This document shows positions 15,788 through 23,932 of a stretch of 27,724 bases of DNA, in pieces. Numbering within the stretch: the stretch's first letter is position 1; every line of letters begins with the position of its first letter. The DNA is from Dehalococcoidia bacterium UBA6495 (GTDB taxonomy: Bacteria; Chloroflexota; Dehalococcoidia; Lucifugimonadales; UBA826), in contig DJMH01000077.1 in the NCBI GenBank assembly GCA_002435305.1, positions 4,240 through 31,963 on the forward strand, read 5' to 3'. The translations under genes and the position numbers were made by a program. The notes under the pieces were generated by a model that was given only the letters and a program-made list of their open reading frames with translations, had not been told where the DNA came from and ran no database searches.

Positions 15788-16693
15788 ATGTCCACAATGA
15801 AACCACAAAACGAGCATGTCGTCTGTACAGATGTATTCAAGATATTCAAGGTCGCAGACCTTGAAGTAGTGGCTTTACGTGGCTTAGATCTTACGGTGTA
15901 CCAATCTGAGGTGGTGGCGTTAGTCGGTGCTAGTGGTAGCGGCAAAAGCACGCTACTGAATATACTGGCGGGGTACGACTCCCCTTCTGCCGGCCAAGTA
16001 ACCATAGACGGTAAAGATCTTATCAATATGAAACCCAGTGAAATTGAGAAATTTCACAGAGAAGAGGTCGGTTTTGTATGGCAGGAAGCGTCAAGAAACC
16101 TCTTCCCATACTTAACATCGTTAGAAAACGTCGCACTCCCAATGTTGCTTTCCACAACCTCCGAGTCAGAGCGCAAAGACAGGTCGGAACATCTATTAAG
16201 CATGGTCGGCATGGAACATAGAACAAATCATATTCCAGACCAACTCTCTGGGGGGGAACAACAAAGAGTAGCAATAGCAGTAGGAATGGCAAATGACCCG
16301 CCTCTGATCTTAGCTGATGAACCAACTGGAGAGCTCGATGACAGGACTGCCTCAGAAATTTTGGATTTATTTGGGAAAGTAAACCAAGAAAGTAAAACAA
16401 CAATTGTCATTGTTACCCATGACCCAGACATAGCCTATAAGGTGGGCAGAGTCGTTGTAATCAAAGATGGTAAAACTTCCTCCGAAATCTATCGCCGGGA
16501 TTTGGACAGCCAAATCAGTGGTGAAATGGACAAAACAAAACCTCTAGAAGAATCTTTATTGATAGATTCTAACGGGAGAGTTCAACTACCCAGAGAATTG
16601 TTGCAGACTACCGGCATTACCAATAAAGTCAAAGCAATTGCTGAAAATGCCTCGATAAGAATACAACCTTCAGAAGAACTACCTGCTGAATAG
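15788..16693 (+). CDS. ABC transporter ATPase (LolD/MacB type) with C-terminal AbrB-like extension
   Basis: This 301-residue protein is a complete ABC ATPase: Walker A GASGSGKST (about 47-55), Q-loop WQE, signature LSGGEQQRV, Walker B LILADEPTGELD and H-loop VTHD. The DEPTGELD form is typical of the LolD/MacB/FtsE branch that energises FtsX-type permeases. Residues about 257-293 form an extra segment, DSNGRVQLPRELLQTTGI and on to ASIRIQP, that looks like an AbrB/SpoVT swapped-hairpin half. The gene begins 7 nt after a terminator with no obvious RBS; ATG 15797 is an alternative start. It lies 8 nt before a second ATPase gene. No permease is encoded in the window. Confidence 0.9.
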   Translation: MSTMKPQNEHVVCTDVFKIFKVADLEVVALRGLDLTVYQSEVVALVGASGSGKSTLLNILAGYDSPSAGQVTIDGKDLINMKPSEIEKFHREEVGFVWQEASRNLFPYLTSLENVALPMLLSTTSESERKDRSEHLLSMVGMEHRTNHIPDQLSGGEQQRVAIAVGMANDPPLILADEPTGELDDRTASEILDLFGKVNQESKTTIVIVTHDPDIAYKVGRVVVIKDGKTSSEIYRRDLDSQISGEMDKTKPLEESLLIDSNGRVQLPRELLQTTGITNKVKAIAENASIRIQPSEELPAE

Positions 16694-16701
16694 AATATCT
16701 A

Positions 16702-17412
16702 ATGACTTATCAAAAACCACTCCTAGAATTAGTAAATGTATCCAAATCGTATGTTTCAGAATCGGAAGAGATAAATCCTCTAAGAGACATTAATTTAAAA
16801 ATCTATGAAGGGCAATTCATTGCCGTCGTCGGGAGGTCTGGATCGGGGAAAACAACCCTTCTGAATATCATGGCAGGATTAGACAAACCCACGATCGGAG
16901 ATATTTTGATTCAAGGATCAAATATAACCACAATGGACGAAAATTCATTAACTGAAATTAGGAGAACTACAATCGGTTTCATATTCCAATCCTTTGGATT
17001 ACTTCCCCTGCTTTCTGCTTTTGAAAACGTGGAACTCCCATTGAGAATATCTGGAGTGGAGCACAATGAGCGATTTAATAGAACAAAAGAAGCCCTCGAA
17101 ATAGTGGGCCTCAATCCCCGATCTAACCATAGGCCCTATGAGCTTTCTGGAGGTGAACAGCAAAGGGTGTCAATTGCCAGGGCCATTGTAACCAAACCAG
17201 CCATAATTTTAGCCGATGAACCGACTGGGGAACTTGACTCAACAAACGCTGAATCCATCTTTGGTTTATTTAAAGACATGGTGGTTGAGCGAGGAATGAC
17301 TATCATTGCTGCAACACATGATTCTTCATTGTTGTCCATGGCAGACGAGGTAAAAGAAATAAGAGATGGAGCCTTGTATGAAGTTCAACCTGCAGATCAA
17401 AGATATCGTTAA
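16702..17412 (+). CDS. ABC transporter ATPase (LolD/MacB type)
   Basis: This 236-residue protein is a single ABC domain of normal length: Walker A GRSGSGKTT (44-52), Q-loop FQSFGLLPLLSAFENVELPL, signature LSGGEQQRVSIARA, Walker B IILADEPTGELDS and H-loop ATHD. It belongs to the same branch as the preceding ATPase but without the C-terminal extension. The genes are 8 nt apart and surely co-transcribed. Two different ATPases side by side suggest a heterodimer or two arms of one export or lipoprotein-release-like system, but the expected FtsX-type permease is not downstream; the next 500 nt hold only a doubtful ORF. Confidence 0.93.
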   Translation: MTYQKPLLELVNVSKSYVSESEEINPLRDINLKIYEGQFIAVVGRSGSGKTTLLNIMAGLDKPTIGDILIQGSNITTMDENSLTEIRRTTIGFIFQSFGLLPLLSAFENVELPLRISGVEHNERFNRTKEALEIVGLNPRSNHRPYELSGGEQQRVSIARAIVTKPAIILADEPTGELDSTNAESIFGLFKDMVVERGMTIIAATHDSSLLSMADEVKEIRDGALYEVQPADQRYR

Positions 17413-17489
17413 ATAACCGCTATAACCGAATCTAAAAATATATCTTTAGTAACCTGTTTATTGTAGTATCAATCTACCCCTCTGTATGA

Positions 17490-17906
17490 ATGCTAAATCG
17501 GTTTTCTGAAACTGCGGCTCTACATGTTAGTTACCAACGAGAGTTGCATTTGAATAATAGAAACTACAAGCCTGGATTAAAAGGGCGACTTGACCAATAT
17601 CTCTCCAATCCCCTATTGAACTCACAGGGTGATACTAGTAAACACCATCAAACTGTTATCACTTGCTACTCTTACCTTTGTCCGTTTTCAAGAAAATGTA
17701 GCACCAAAACCCAAAGACCTTCCAAGGTTTCCATAAGGAAATGCCTTAGATTCCTCCCTGATGAAACCAAACCCATCGGAACTTTATCTGAACTTGCCCT
17801 CGACTTATTATCTGCCACAGAACAAAGGGGAGAAAAACTTAGTAACCGAACGAAATCAATACTTGATCAATACAGACCCAACGGGCCACTAAGGCAACGG
17901 TTATAA
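17490..17906 (+). CDS. Doubtful small basic hypothetical protein
   Basis: The frame encodes 138 residues I do not recognise. The N-terminal half is polar. The middle is basic and has four Cys (CYSYLCPFSRKCS, then RKC). The last 45 residues (from TKPIGTLSELALDLLSA onward) look amphipathic and helical. There is no RBS before the ATG. It could be a real lineage-specific gene, the conserved 3' half of a longer broken gene, or chance. It follows the second ABC ATPase by 77 nt, where a permease gene might have been expected, but no membrane segments are present. Confidence 0.35.
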   Translation: MLNRFSETAALHVSYQRELHLNNRNYKPGLKGRLDQYLSNPLLNSQGDTSKHHQTVITCYSYLCPFSRKCSTKTQRPSKVSIRKCLRFLPDETKPIGTLSELALDLLSATEQRGEKLSNRTKSILDQYRPNGPLRQRL

Positions 17907-17907
17907 T
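17902..17907 (+). promoter_or_regulatory. Candidate -10 for the SDR/hydratase pair
   Basis: A perfect TATAAT overlaps the stop of the doubtful ORF and lies 31 nt before the SDR start. The -35 region is poor. Confidence 0.3.
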
Positions 17908-17938
17908 CGCCAAATACATATTGTCGTGAGGAGAAGCG

Positions 17939-18706
17939 ATGTCGAAAAACTTATTTGACTTACATGGTAGGACAGCTTTAATTACGGGTGGTAACGGTGG
18001 CATCGGATTAGGGATAGCCAAAGGCTTCGCTGAATCAGGTGCGAACATAGCAATAGCAGGCAGAAATACTACAAAAACCGAAGAAGTGGTTGCAAATTTC
18101 CGGGAGCGAAATACATCCGCAATTGGCATAGAAGTTGATGTAGCCGACCAAGAGTCAGTACAAGACATGATTGGAAATACCTTGGAGGCTTTTGGACGAA
18201 TCGACATATTGGTCAACAACGCGGGAATTGGAATACGAAATTTACCTCACGAATATCCTCTAGAAGATTGGAACAAAGTAATTGACATAAATTTGACCGG
18301 TGCCTTCCTCTGTTCAAAAGCAGTTTATCCAAATATGAAGACCCGAGGTTCAGGGAAAATAATAAATATTGGATCAATGACCTCGATATTTGGCTTAGAC
18401 TGGGCCGTCGCATACGCCTCTAGTAAAGGGGGTATCGTGCAGCTTACCAAAACGTTGGCTGTATCATGGGCAAAGGATGGGATACAGGCCAACTCTATAT
18501 TACCTGGATGGATTCACACAGATCTTACACAAGCCATCAAGGATAATTTCCAAAATAGATATGACCACATACTATCCCGAATTCCTGAAGGCCGTTGGGG
18601 AGAACCGAGTGATTTATCAGGTACAGCCGTCTTTCTGGCAAGCGATGCTTCCAACTATGTAACAGGTGTCTCTATCCCAGTAGATGGCGGATATACATCT
18701 TTCTAA
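17939..18706 (+). CDS. Short-chain dehydrogenase/reductase (classical SDR)
   Basis: This 255-residue protein is a classical SDR: TGGNGGIG nucleotide-binding motif (16-23), NNAG (93-96), Asn118, Ser146, Tyr159 and Lys163 form the catalytic tetrad, and PGWIHTDL follows. The C-terminus GVSIPVDGGYTSF is typical. Arg42 just after the second strand (AGRNT) suggests NADP(H) preference. The overall pattern resembles gluconate/2-deoxygluconate 3-dehydrogenase and 3-oxoacyl-reductase-like members, but the substrate cannot be fixed. GAGGAG precedes the ATG. The hydratase gene starts 19 nt after its stop, so the two probably act in one pathway on an acyl-CoA or hydroxy acid. Confidence 0.93.
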   Translation: MSKNLFDLHGRTALITGGNGGIGLGIAKGFAESGANIAIAGRNTTKTEEVVANFRERNTSAIGIEVDVADQESVQDMIGNTLEAFGRIDILVNNAGIGIRNLPHEYPLEDWNKVIDINLTGAFLCSKAVYPNMKTRGSGKIINIGSMTSIFGLDWAVAYASSKGGIVQLTKTLAVSWAKDGIQANSILPGWIHTDLTQAIKDNFQNRYDHILSRIPEGRWGEPSDLSGTAVFLASDASNYVTGVSIPVDGGYTSF

Positions 18707-18725
18707 CCCTTTATAAAGGTAACCA

Positions 18726-19505
18726 ATGTCAGAACCAATTAAATTTAATATCGAAAATCAGATTGCTCGAGTGACTTTTAACAGACCCGAACAACATAAC
18801 GTTATCAGCTATGACGGCTGGTTGAAATTAATAGAAATTGTTAACAAAATAGAAGAAGATTCATCAATCCGGTCAGTAGTATTCTCCGGTGGGGGAGAAA
18901 AGGCCTTTTCAGCTGGAGCTGATATCAAAGATTTTGAAACACATCGGAGGGATTCAAAAACCGCTAAAACTTATTCAACAGCTTTTGATGGAGCTCTCGA
19001 TGCTATCGAAGCTCTATCGGTGCCCACTATTTCCATGATTCGTGGTATATGTGTCGGTGGAGGCTGTGAGCTATCTATGGCAACTGACATCCGCATAGCA
19101 TCTAATGGAAGCAGGTTTGGTATCCCTGTAGCAAAATTGGGTATTTTAGTTGGCTATAGAGAAATGAAAAGACTTGTGAATTTGGTTGGACCTGGCAATG
19201 CCTCATATATTCTTCTGAGTGGAAGGTTAATTGATAGCGCAGAAGCATTCCGTATGGGCTTGATAACACAGCTAGTAGAAGATTCTGAACTTGAGGAAAC
19301 TGTCTTAAATTTGGCCAACGAGATTACACCGCTTGCTCCTCTTTCTCAAGAGAGGCACAAAATCATTTTGCAAAATGTAATTAATAACCAATCGTTAGAT
19401 GGATTAGATCAAGAGCTCCCATTCACTAATTTTGATAGTGCCGATTTTCAAGAAGGCAAAGAGGCTTTCATATCTCGCAGACCTCCTAATTTCAAGGGTA
19501 GATAG
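18726..19505 (+). CDS. Enoyl-CoA hydratase/isomerase family protein, second catalytic Glu missing
   Basis: This 259-residue protein is a single-domain crotonase. The oxyanion-hole motif FSAGADIKDF (61-70) and ICVGGGCELSMATD (108-121) are clear. Glu115 matches the first catalytic Glu of hydratases (rat Glu144). The second Glu position (rat Glu164, in F-G-x-P-E) is Val135, in FGIPVAKLG. Crotonases with only one of the two often catalyse isomerisation, decarboxylation or hydrolysis instead of hydration. It is encoded 19 nt after the SDR gene with AAAGG before the ATG. Its end faces the peptidase gene 25 nt away, with no terminator seen between. The fold is certain, the reaction open. Confidence 0.92.
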   Translation: MSEPIKFNIENQIARVTFNRPEQHNVISYDGWLKLIEIVNKIEEDSSIRSVVFSGGGEKAFSAGADIKDFETHRRDSKTAKTYSTAFDGALDAIEALSVPTISMIRGICVGGGCELSMATDIRIASNGSRFGIPVAKLGILVGYREMKRLVNLVGPGNASYILLSGRLIDSAEAFRMGLITQLVEDSELEETVLNLANEITPLAPLSQERHKIILQNVINNQSLDGLDQELPFTNFDSADFQEGKEAFISRRPPNFKGR

Positions 19506-19530
19506 ACAAGATTAGGGGCTGATATAAGTT

Positions 19531-21648
19531 TTAGACGTTATCCTGTATAAATTCCAAAATACGCCTCTCCATGTATGCTCTGTCTTCAAGACGACGCGGC
19601 ATATGTCTTTCCTCTGGAAAAACCAGCAGATCATAATCTTTACCGGCCTCATTAAGAGAATTTATTAGTCGAGCAGTATGCCTAAAATGAACATTCTCAT
19701 CCACGAGACCATGAACCAGCAAAAGCTTTCCTTCAATTTCAGAGACATATGACATAACACTACTTTTCGTATAGCCTGCTACGTTCTCTTCAGGCATTCC
19801 CATATATCTTTCAGTGTAATGAGTATCATAACCGTCCCAACTAGTCACCGGTGCCCCTGCGACTGCAGCTTTAAACAAATCTGGCCGCTTGGCTAAACAC
19901 ATTAAAGACATATAGCCCCCATAACTCCACCCATAGACTCCTAACCTTTCTTTATCCGCAATTCCCTTCTCTATTAGATAATTCAGAGCAAAGGATTGAT
20001 CCTCAACTTCCACATTTCCCATAAAGTTTTTGATTGGCGATTCAAATTTTAACCCCCTTCTTGAACTACCTCTGCTATCAACTACTACAACCAAATATCC
20101 TTTATTCCTTAAATACTGAGCCCTCAATGAAGCCGTCATAATCCATGAATTAGTAACCAACTGAACATGTGGTCCACCATACACACTTAACACCGTGGGA
20201 TATGGGGCTTTAAATTCCCCTGAATTTGGATAATATATTGCCCCCGAAAGTTCAGTTCCATCTTGAAGTCTTAATCCGAAAATTTCCGGCGGTTCCAATT
20301 GATATCTATCGATTCTTTCATCTTTAGATTCATGTATTACCACTTCCACCTCATAGTTGTTTCCCAATGAGCGCAAAACAACTTTTGGCGGAGATGACAA
20401 AGAATTGAAAGCATCTACGAACAAATTAGCCTTAACATTGATCAATACGTTATGAATACCGCTTTCAGATGTAACCTTTTCTACGGATTCTCCTTCTAGG
20501 GACATTTTATAGAGATGCTTTTCTGTGTGGCCGTCTTTGGTTCCCGTAAAAAAAATTGTACCTCCAGACTCATCCACAGATTCAATTGAATCCACCTGCC
20601 ATTCCCCTTTGGTTAACGCTAGTAGATCCCCTTCATAAAAAAGATAAATGTGATTGAATCCCGTTCTTTCACTAGCCCATAAGAACCTACCTGAGGACAG
20701 AGGTCTCAGCATGTTATGTAAATTAATCCAGGTCTCTGAATTCTCCTCCAACACCGTAGTTAATGTAGAATCTTCCATTGAAAATTTACGGACTTTGAGG
20801 TGCTGTTGGTCACGTGATTCAGTTTGAAGCGCCAATGAATTATCCGGGAACCAGTCTACTCTGGCTATGTATTCATCTTCAGTGGATTCCACCCACACAC
20901 ACTCTTTTGAATCTACTTCTGCAATGCCCACTTTAACCCTAGGATTGTCCTGTCCCGCGAAGGGATATCGATGAGATTCGATTGCATCGGTTCCTACCAA
21001 ATCGGAACCAACATGAGTTATAAGAAACTCAGGTATATGTTTCTCAGTAACTTCTGTGAATGCCACATAACAACTGTCAGGAGACCACCAGTACCCAGTA
21101 CTCCTACCCATCTCCTCTTGAGCTATATAGTCTGCCAAACCTCGAGTTGAATCATCCTCTCCATCGGTCAACTTAAAAGAGGTCCTGGATGTAACTTCTA
21201 GCAAATGAATATCACCGTTGCGGACAAAGGAAATAAAATTTCCATTTGGAGAAGCCTTAACATCTAAACATGGATGATCCGAAGCAGACACTAAGAGCTC
21301 TGGAGCTGAAAAAGGATCATCCAGCCAATATATATTTCCTTGATGAGGTATTAATATTTTTGAATCTTTTGTCCAAAAATATTGGGAAATTCCGCCAGAC
21401 ATTTGACGCAACCTTTGCCTACGGAGCTGTTCTTCCAGAGTTTCTTTAGCAGAAAAGTCACCTAAATTATCAGCAATCAGGAATTCCGATTTATCAGTTA
21501 AACCTAACCCATATAAAGCTTTGTATCCTGATGAATCTACTGATTTTAGATAGGTCAGATACTTTCCATCAGGACTAAAGGAAAAACTACTAGGAAAATC
21601 CAGTCCCGGCAGGGGAAATTTGGAAATCTCTTCAATAGGTATAGGCAT
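19531..21648 (-). CDS. S9 family peptidase (dipeptidyl peptidase IV-like)
   Basis: This 705-residue protein has an N-terminal beta-propeller (about 1-440, including the DPP-IV style segment around YIAQEEMGRSTGYWWSPD, where the E-E region binds the free peptide amino terminus) and a C-terminal alpha/beta-hydrolase domain. The nucleophile is Ser575 in GWSYGGYM, with Asp650 (GLVDENV) and His682 (ERHMPRR) completing the triad. No signal peptide is seen, so the enzyme is probably cytoplasmic. Its ATG overlaps the stop of the aminotransferase gene (TAATG), so translation is coupled. It likely trims dipeptides from peptides and is the last gene of a five-gene run. Confidence 0.95.
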   Translation of the reverse strand: MPIPIEEISKFPLPGLDFPSSFSFSPDGKYLTYLKSVDSSGYKALYGLGLTDKSEFLIADNLGDFSAKETLEEQLRRQRLRQMSGGISQYFWTKDSKILIPHQGNIYWLDDPFSAPELLVSASDHPCLDVKASPNGNFISFVRNGDIHLLEVTSRTSFKLTDGEDDSTRGLADYIAQEEMGRSTGYWWSPDSCYVAFTEVTEKHIPEFLITHVGSDLVGTDAIESHRYPFAGQDNPRVKVGIAEVDSKECVWVESTEDEYIARVDWFPDNSLALQTESRDQQHLKVRKFSMEDSTLTTVLEENSETWINLHNMLRPLSSGRFLWASERTGFNHIYLFYEGDLLALTKGEWQVDSIESVDESGGTIFFTGTKDGHTEKHLYKMSLEGESVEKVTSESGIHNVLINVKANLFVDAFNSLSSPPKVVLRSLGNNYEVEVVIHESKDERIDRYQLEPPEIFGLRLQDGTELSGAIYYPNSGEFKAPYPTVLSVYGGPHVQLVTNSWIMTASLRAQYLRNKGYLVVVVDSRGSSRRGLKFESPIKNFMGNVEVEDQSFALNYLIEKGIADKERLGVYGWSYGGYMSLMCLAKRPDLFKAAVAGAPVTSWDGYDTHYTERYMGMPEENVAGYTKSSVMSYVSEIEGKLLLVHGLVDENVHFRHTARLINSLNEAGKDYDLLVFPEERHMPRRLEDRAYMERRILEFIQDNV

Positions 21649-22979
21649 TAACGTATTCGCTGAACTACCTTCCTTGCAGAGTTCACAAGGTGATTAACAT
21701 GATTTTCATCAGAAAACACATTTAAGGCTCCTGCTGCTCCCGACTGCAACAAAATTCCTTCATTCAGCATGCCTACGAAAAAAGCCCGCTTCATATCTGA
21801 ATCGGCATTAATCACATCTCTATAATTGCGTATGCTATCCTGGGTGAAGTGTATGCCAAAAAGCGACCCAACCCCGGTCACCTGCGCATCCACTTCCAAC
21901 TCATCAAATACAGCCCTGAGCTGATTCCTCAGTTTTTCACCTAAGTTGTTCATAGCTTCATAAACATCAGGCGTTAAAGCATTCATGACCACTTCACCTG
22001 CCCTCATAGTAACTGGATTGGCATTAAAAGTCCCAGCATGCGCTATGTCCGCTCCTCCATTTGTGGGATCAAATAAGTCCATTATGTCTCTCCGTCCTCC
22101 AAAAGCTCCCACAGGCATACCGCCACCTATTATTTTACCCAAAGTGGTCATATCTGGAACAACCCCAAACAATTCCTGTGCTCCCCCTGGAGCAACCCTG
22201 AAGCTTTGTACTTCATCATAAATCAGTATAATACCTAGTCTCGTCGTAATTTCTCTGACAAACTCCAAGTAGTCTAAGTTCGCTGGAGTATATCCAAATG
22301 AGGAGACTATCGGTTCCATAATCACACATGCCACCGTTTCTGAATTTTCTTCAATCATCCGGGTTGTCTCTTCAATGTCGTTATATGGTACGACTATCAC
22401 GTCCGCTAAAACTGAATCAGGTTGCTTCGAATACTCTGGTATGGCAGTAGTTTTATCAGGGTCCAAACTATTCTTACTGGGATATACACTGACTGCAACA
22501 TATTCATGTGACCCGTGGTATCCGCCTTCAATTTTTACGATTTTCTCTCTACCCGTAAATTGCCGCGCAGCCCTGATGGCCATCAAGGTACCTTCGGTAC
22601 CGGAATTAGTGAATCGTATAGTGTCAACCGATGGTATGCGGTCTGTTAGTATCTTAGCCAGGCTTATTTGCGAATCAGTGGGTCCGCTAAACGCTACACC
22701 TTTGTCTGCTTGATCCTTGATTACATGAGCCACGTTGGCGTTTGCATGACCAAGTATTAGGCTTGTTGCATTAATCATAAAATCTAGATATTCATTGCCA
22801 TCGACATCAACAATATAATGATCATGCCCACTTTCAATAAAATGAGGGTAGGGTTCGAAATAAGCAGTCCCTCTTGAGCTGCCCCCTGGTAAAACCTTCT
22901 CTGCCTCTTTTTGTCTTTTGTAGGACCCGGGAGTCCTTGCCACATACTTTTCTATCTCTTTTTGGACGATACCAGACAT
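21648..22979 (-). CDS. Class III PLP aminotransferase, glutamate-1-semialdehyde aminomutase-like
   Basis: This 443-residue protein resembles the GSA-aminomutase branch of class III aminotransferases: LPGGSSRGTAYFEPYP, FTNSGTEGTLMAIRAAR, GGYHGSHEY, IYDEVQSFR and the PLP lysine Lys282 in LGKIIGGGMPVGAFGG. I chose the ATG at 22979, which has TGAGGG upstream, over a GTG at 23054 that adds 25 unlike residues. True HemL is usually nearer 430 residues and sits with other haem genes. Here the neighbours are a peptidase, a LarE homologue and an epimerase, so a beta- or gamma-amino acid or amino-sugar substrate is equally possible. The stop is coupled to the peptidase start. Confidence 0.92.
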   Translation of the reverse strand: MSGIVQKEIEKYVARTPGSYKRQKEAEKVLPGGSSRGTAYFEPYPHFIESGHDHYIVDVDGNEYLDFMINATSLILGHANANVAHVIKDQADKGVAFSGPTDSQISLAKILTDRIPSVDTIRFTNSGTEGTLMAIRAARQFTGREKIVKIEGGYHGSHEYVAVSVYPSKNSLDPDKTTAIPEYSKQPDSVLADVIVVPYNDIEETTRMIEENSETVACVIMEPIVSSFGYTPANLDYLEFVREITTRLGIILIYDEVQSFRVAPGGAQELFGVVPDMTTLGKIIGGGMPVGAFGGRRDIMDLFDPTNGGADIAHAGTFNANPVTMRAGEVVMNALTPDVYEAMNNLGEKLRNQLRAVFDELEVDAQVTGVGSLFGIHFTQDSIRNYRDVINADSDMKRAFFVGMLNEGILLQSGAAGALNVFSDENHVNHLVNSARKVVQRIR

Positions 22980-23065
22980 GTTTATACCCTCAATAGCTAA
23001 GGTTGTTTGAGCAAGCAGATTTATCTCAATTGCCCGGGAAGTGGCCCAGGACACCTAGAGCAGAT

Positions 23066-23908
23066 TTATTTCTTTTTCTTAAAAGTGGTCAAAATCTCGT
23101 TAAGACTACCGGACCTAAACCCGTTCATATCCATTGTTACGTATGAATACCCAATTGATTTGAAATATTCTGTAATTTCATCTCTGACCGAATCATCTAG
23201 CAAGGCTAGAAAATCCTTAGGTTCGATTTCTATACGAGCTATAGTATCGTGATGCCTTACCCTCAACTGCTTAAAGCCTTTGGATCTGAGAAAGTGTTCT
23301 GCTTTCGCTATCCTAGTAAGAGCTTCCACCGTCACCATAGTTCCATACGGTATGCGTGAAGAAAGGCAAGCTTGTGCAGGCTTATCCCACGTAGGCAATC
23401 CCATTTTTTTAGATAAATCTCTTATATCTTGTTTGGTGAGATTCGCTTCCACCAGTGGGCTTCTAACACCATACTGCTTTGCAGCCTCGAGACCAGGTCT
23501 ATAATCTCCCAAATCGTCTACGTTAGTTCCGTTGGTTATAACTGCATACCCTTGAGTATCGGCATATTTAACCAGGTGAGAATACAATTCATCCTTGCAA
23601 AAAAAACACCTATTCGGGTTGTTAGCCTGATAATCTTCACGTTCTGTTTCTTTTGTTTCAATAATTTGGTAATGAATTCCGAGATCTGTAGCAAGGCCAA
23701 TTGCACCTTCCAATTCGCTTGGAGCCAGGCTGGGAGAGTTTGCGGTGACAGCCAAAGCCTTTTCATCCAAAACTTCATAGGCGATCGCAGCTAAAAGGGC
23801 ACTGTCCACACCGCCAGAATAAGCGACGATAACACTACCCATTTCTTTTATGATGTCTACCAACTGCTGTCTTTTTTCCTCAACAGATTTTTCAGTTATC
23901 TGCACCAT
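23066..23908 (-). CDS. larE: LarE-like ATP-dependent sacrificial sulfur transferase
   Basis: This 280-residue protein has the PP-loop motif SGGVDS (31-36) and the LarE signatures NPNRCFFCKDEL, NGTNVDDLGDYRPG and ACLSSRIPYGT. Cys181 matches the sulfur-donor Cys176 of Lactiplantibacillus LarE. The protein has just three Cys (101, 104, 181), the pattern reported for LarE forms that bind a [4Fe-4S] cluster and can act catalytically. LarE thiolates the nicotinate-derived precursor of the nickel-pincer cofactor. Neither larB, larC nor larA is in the window. I chose ATG 23908 (GAGG upstream) over GTG 23920. It follows the epimerase gene by 24 nt. LarE family secure, NPN role likely but unproven. Confidence 0.88.
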   Translation of the reverse strand: MVQITEKSVEEKRQQLVDIIKEMGSVIVAYSGGVDSALLAAIAYEVLDEKALAVTANSPSLAPSELEGAIGLATDLGIHYQIIETKETEREDYQANNPNRCFFCKDELYSHLVKYADTQGYAVITNGTNVDDLGDYRPGLEAAKQYGVRSPLVEANLTKQDIRDLSKKMGLPTWDKPAQACLSSRIPYGTMVTVEALTRIAKAEHFLRSKGFKQLRVRHHDTIARIEIEPKDFLALLDDSVRDEITEYFKSIGYSYVTMDMNGFRSGSLNEILTTFKKKK

Positions 23909-23932
23909 ACCAATCCTCACTTTACTTAGATG

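Larger units (their letters stand above)
17413..17938. other. 526-nt stretch without a recognised gene
   Basis: I see no RNase P RNA, SRP RNA, tmRNA, tRNA or clear terminator here. The stretch holds one unexplained plus-strand ORF (17490-17906) and a TATAAT close to the downstream gene. Base composition is similar to the flanks, with no insertion-sequence ends or long repeats visible. Confidence 0.5.

Noticed and set aside
17413..17938. Structural RNA gene (RNase P, SRP, tmRNA, tRNA)
   Set aside because: None of the conserved core motifs of these RNAs could be found by eye; a covariance search was not possible.
22980..23054. GTG extension of the aminotransferase
   Set aside because: The ATG at 22979 has a good RBS and matches family N-termini; the extra 25 residues do not look homologous.
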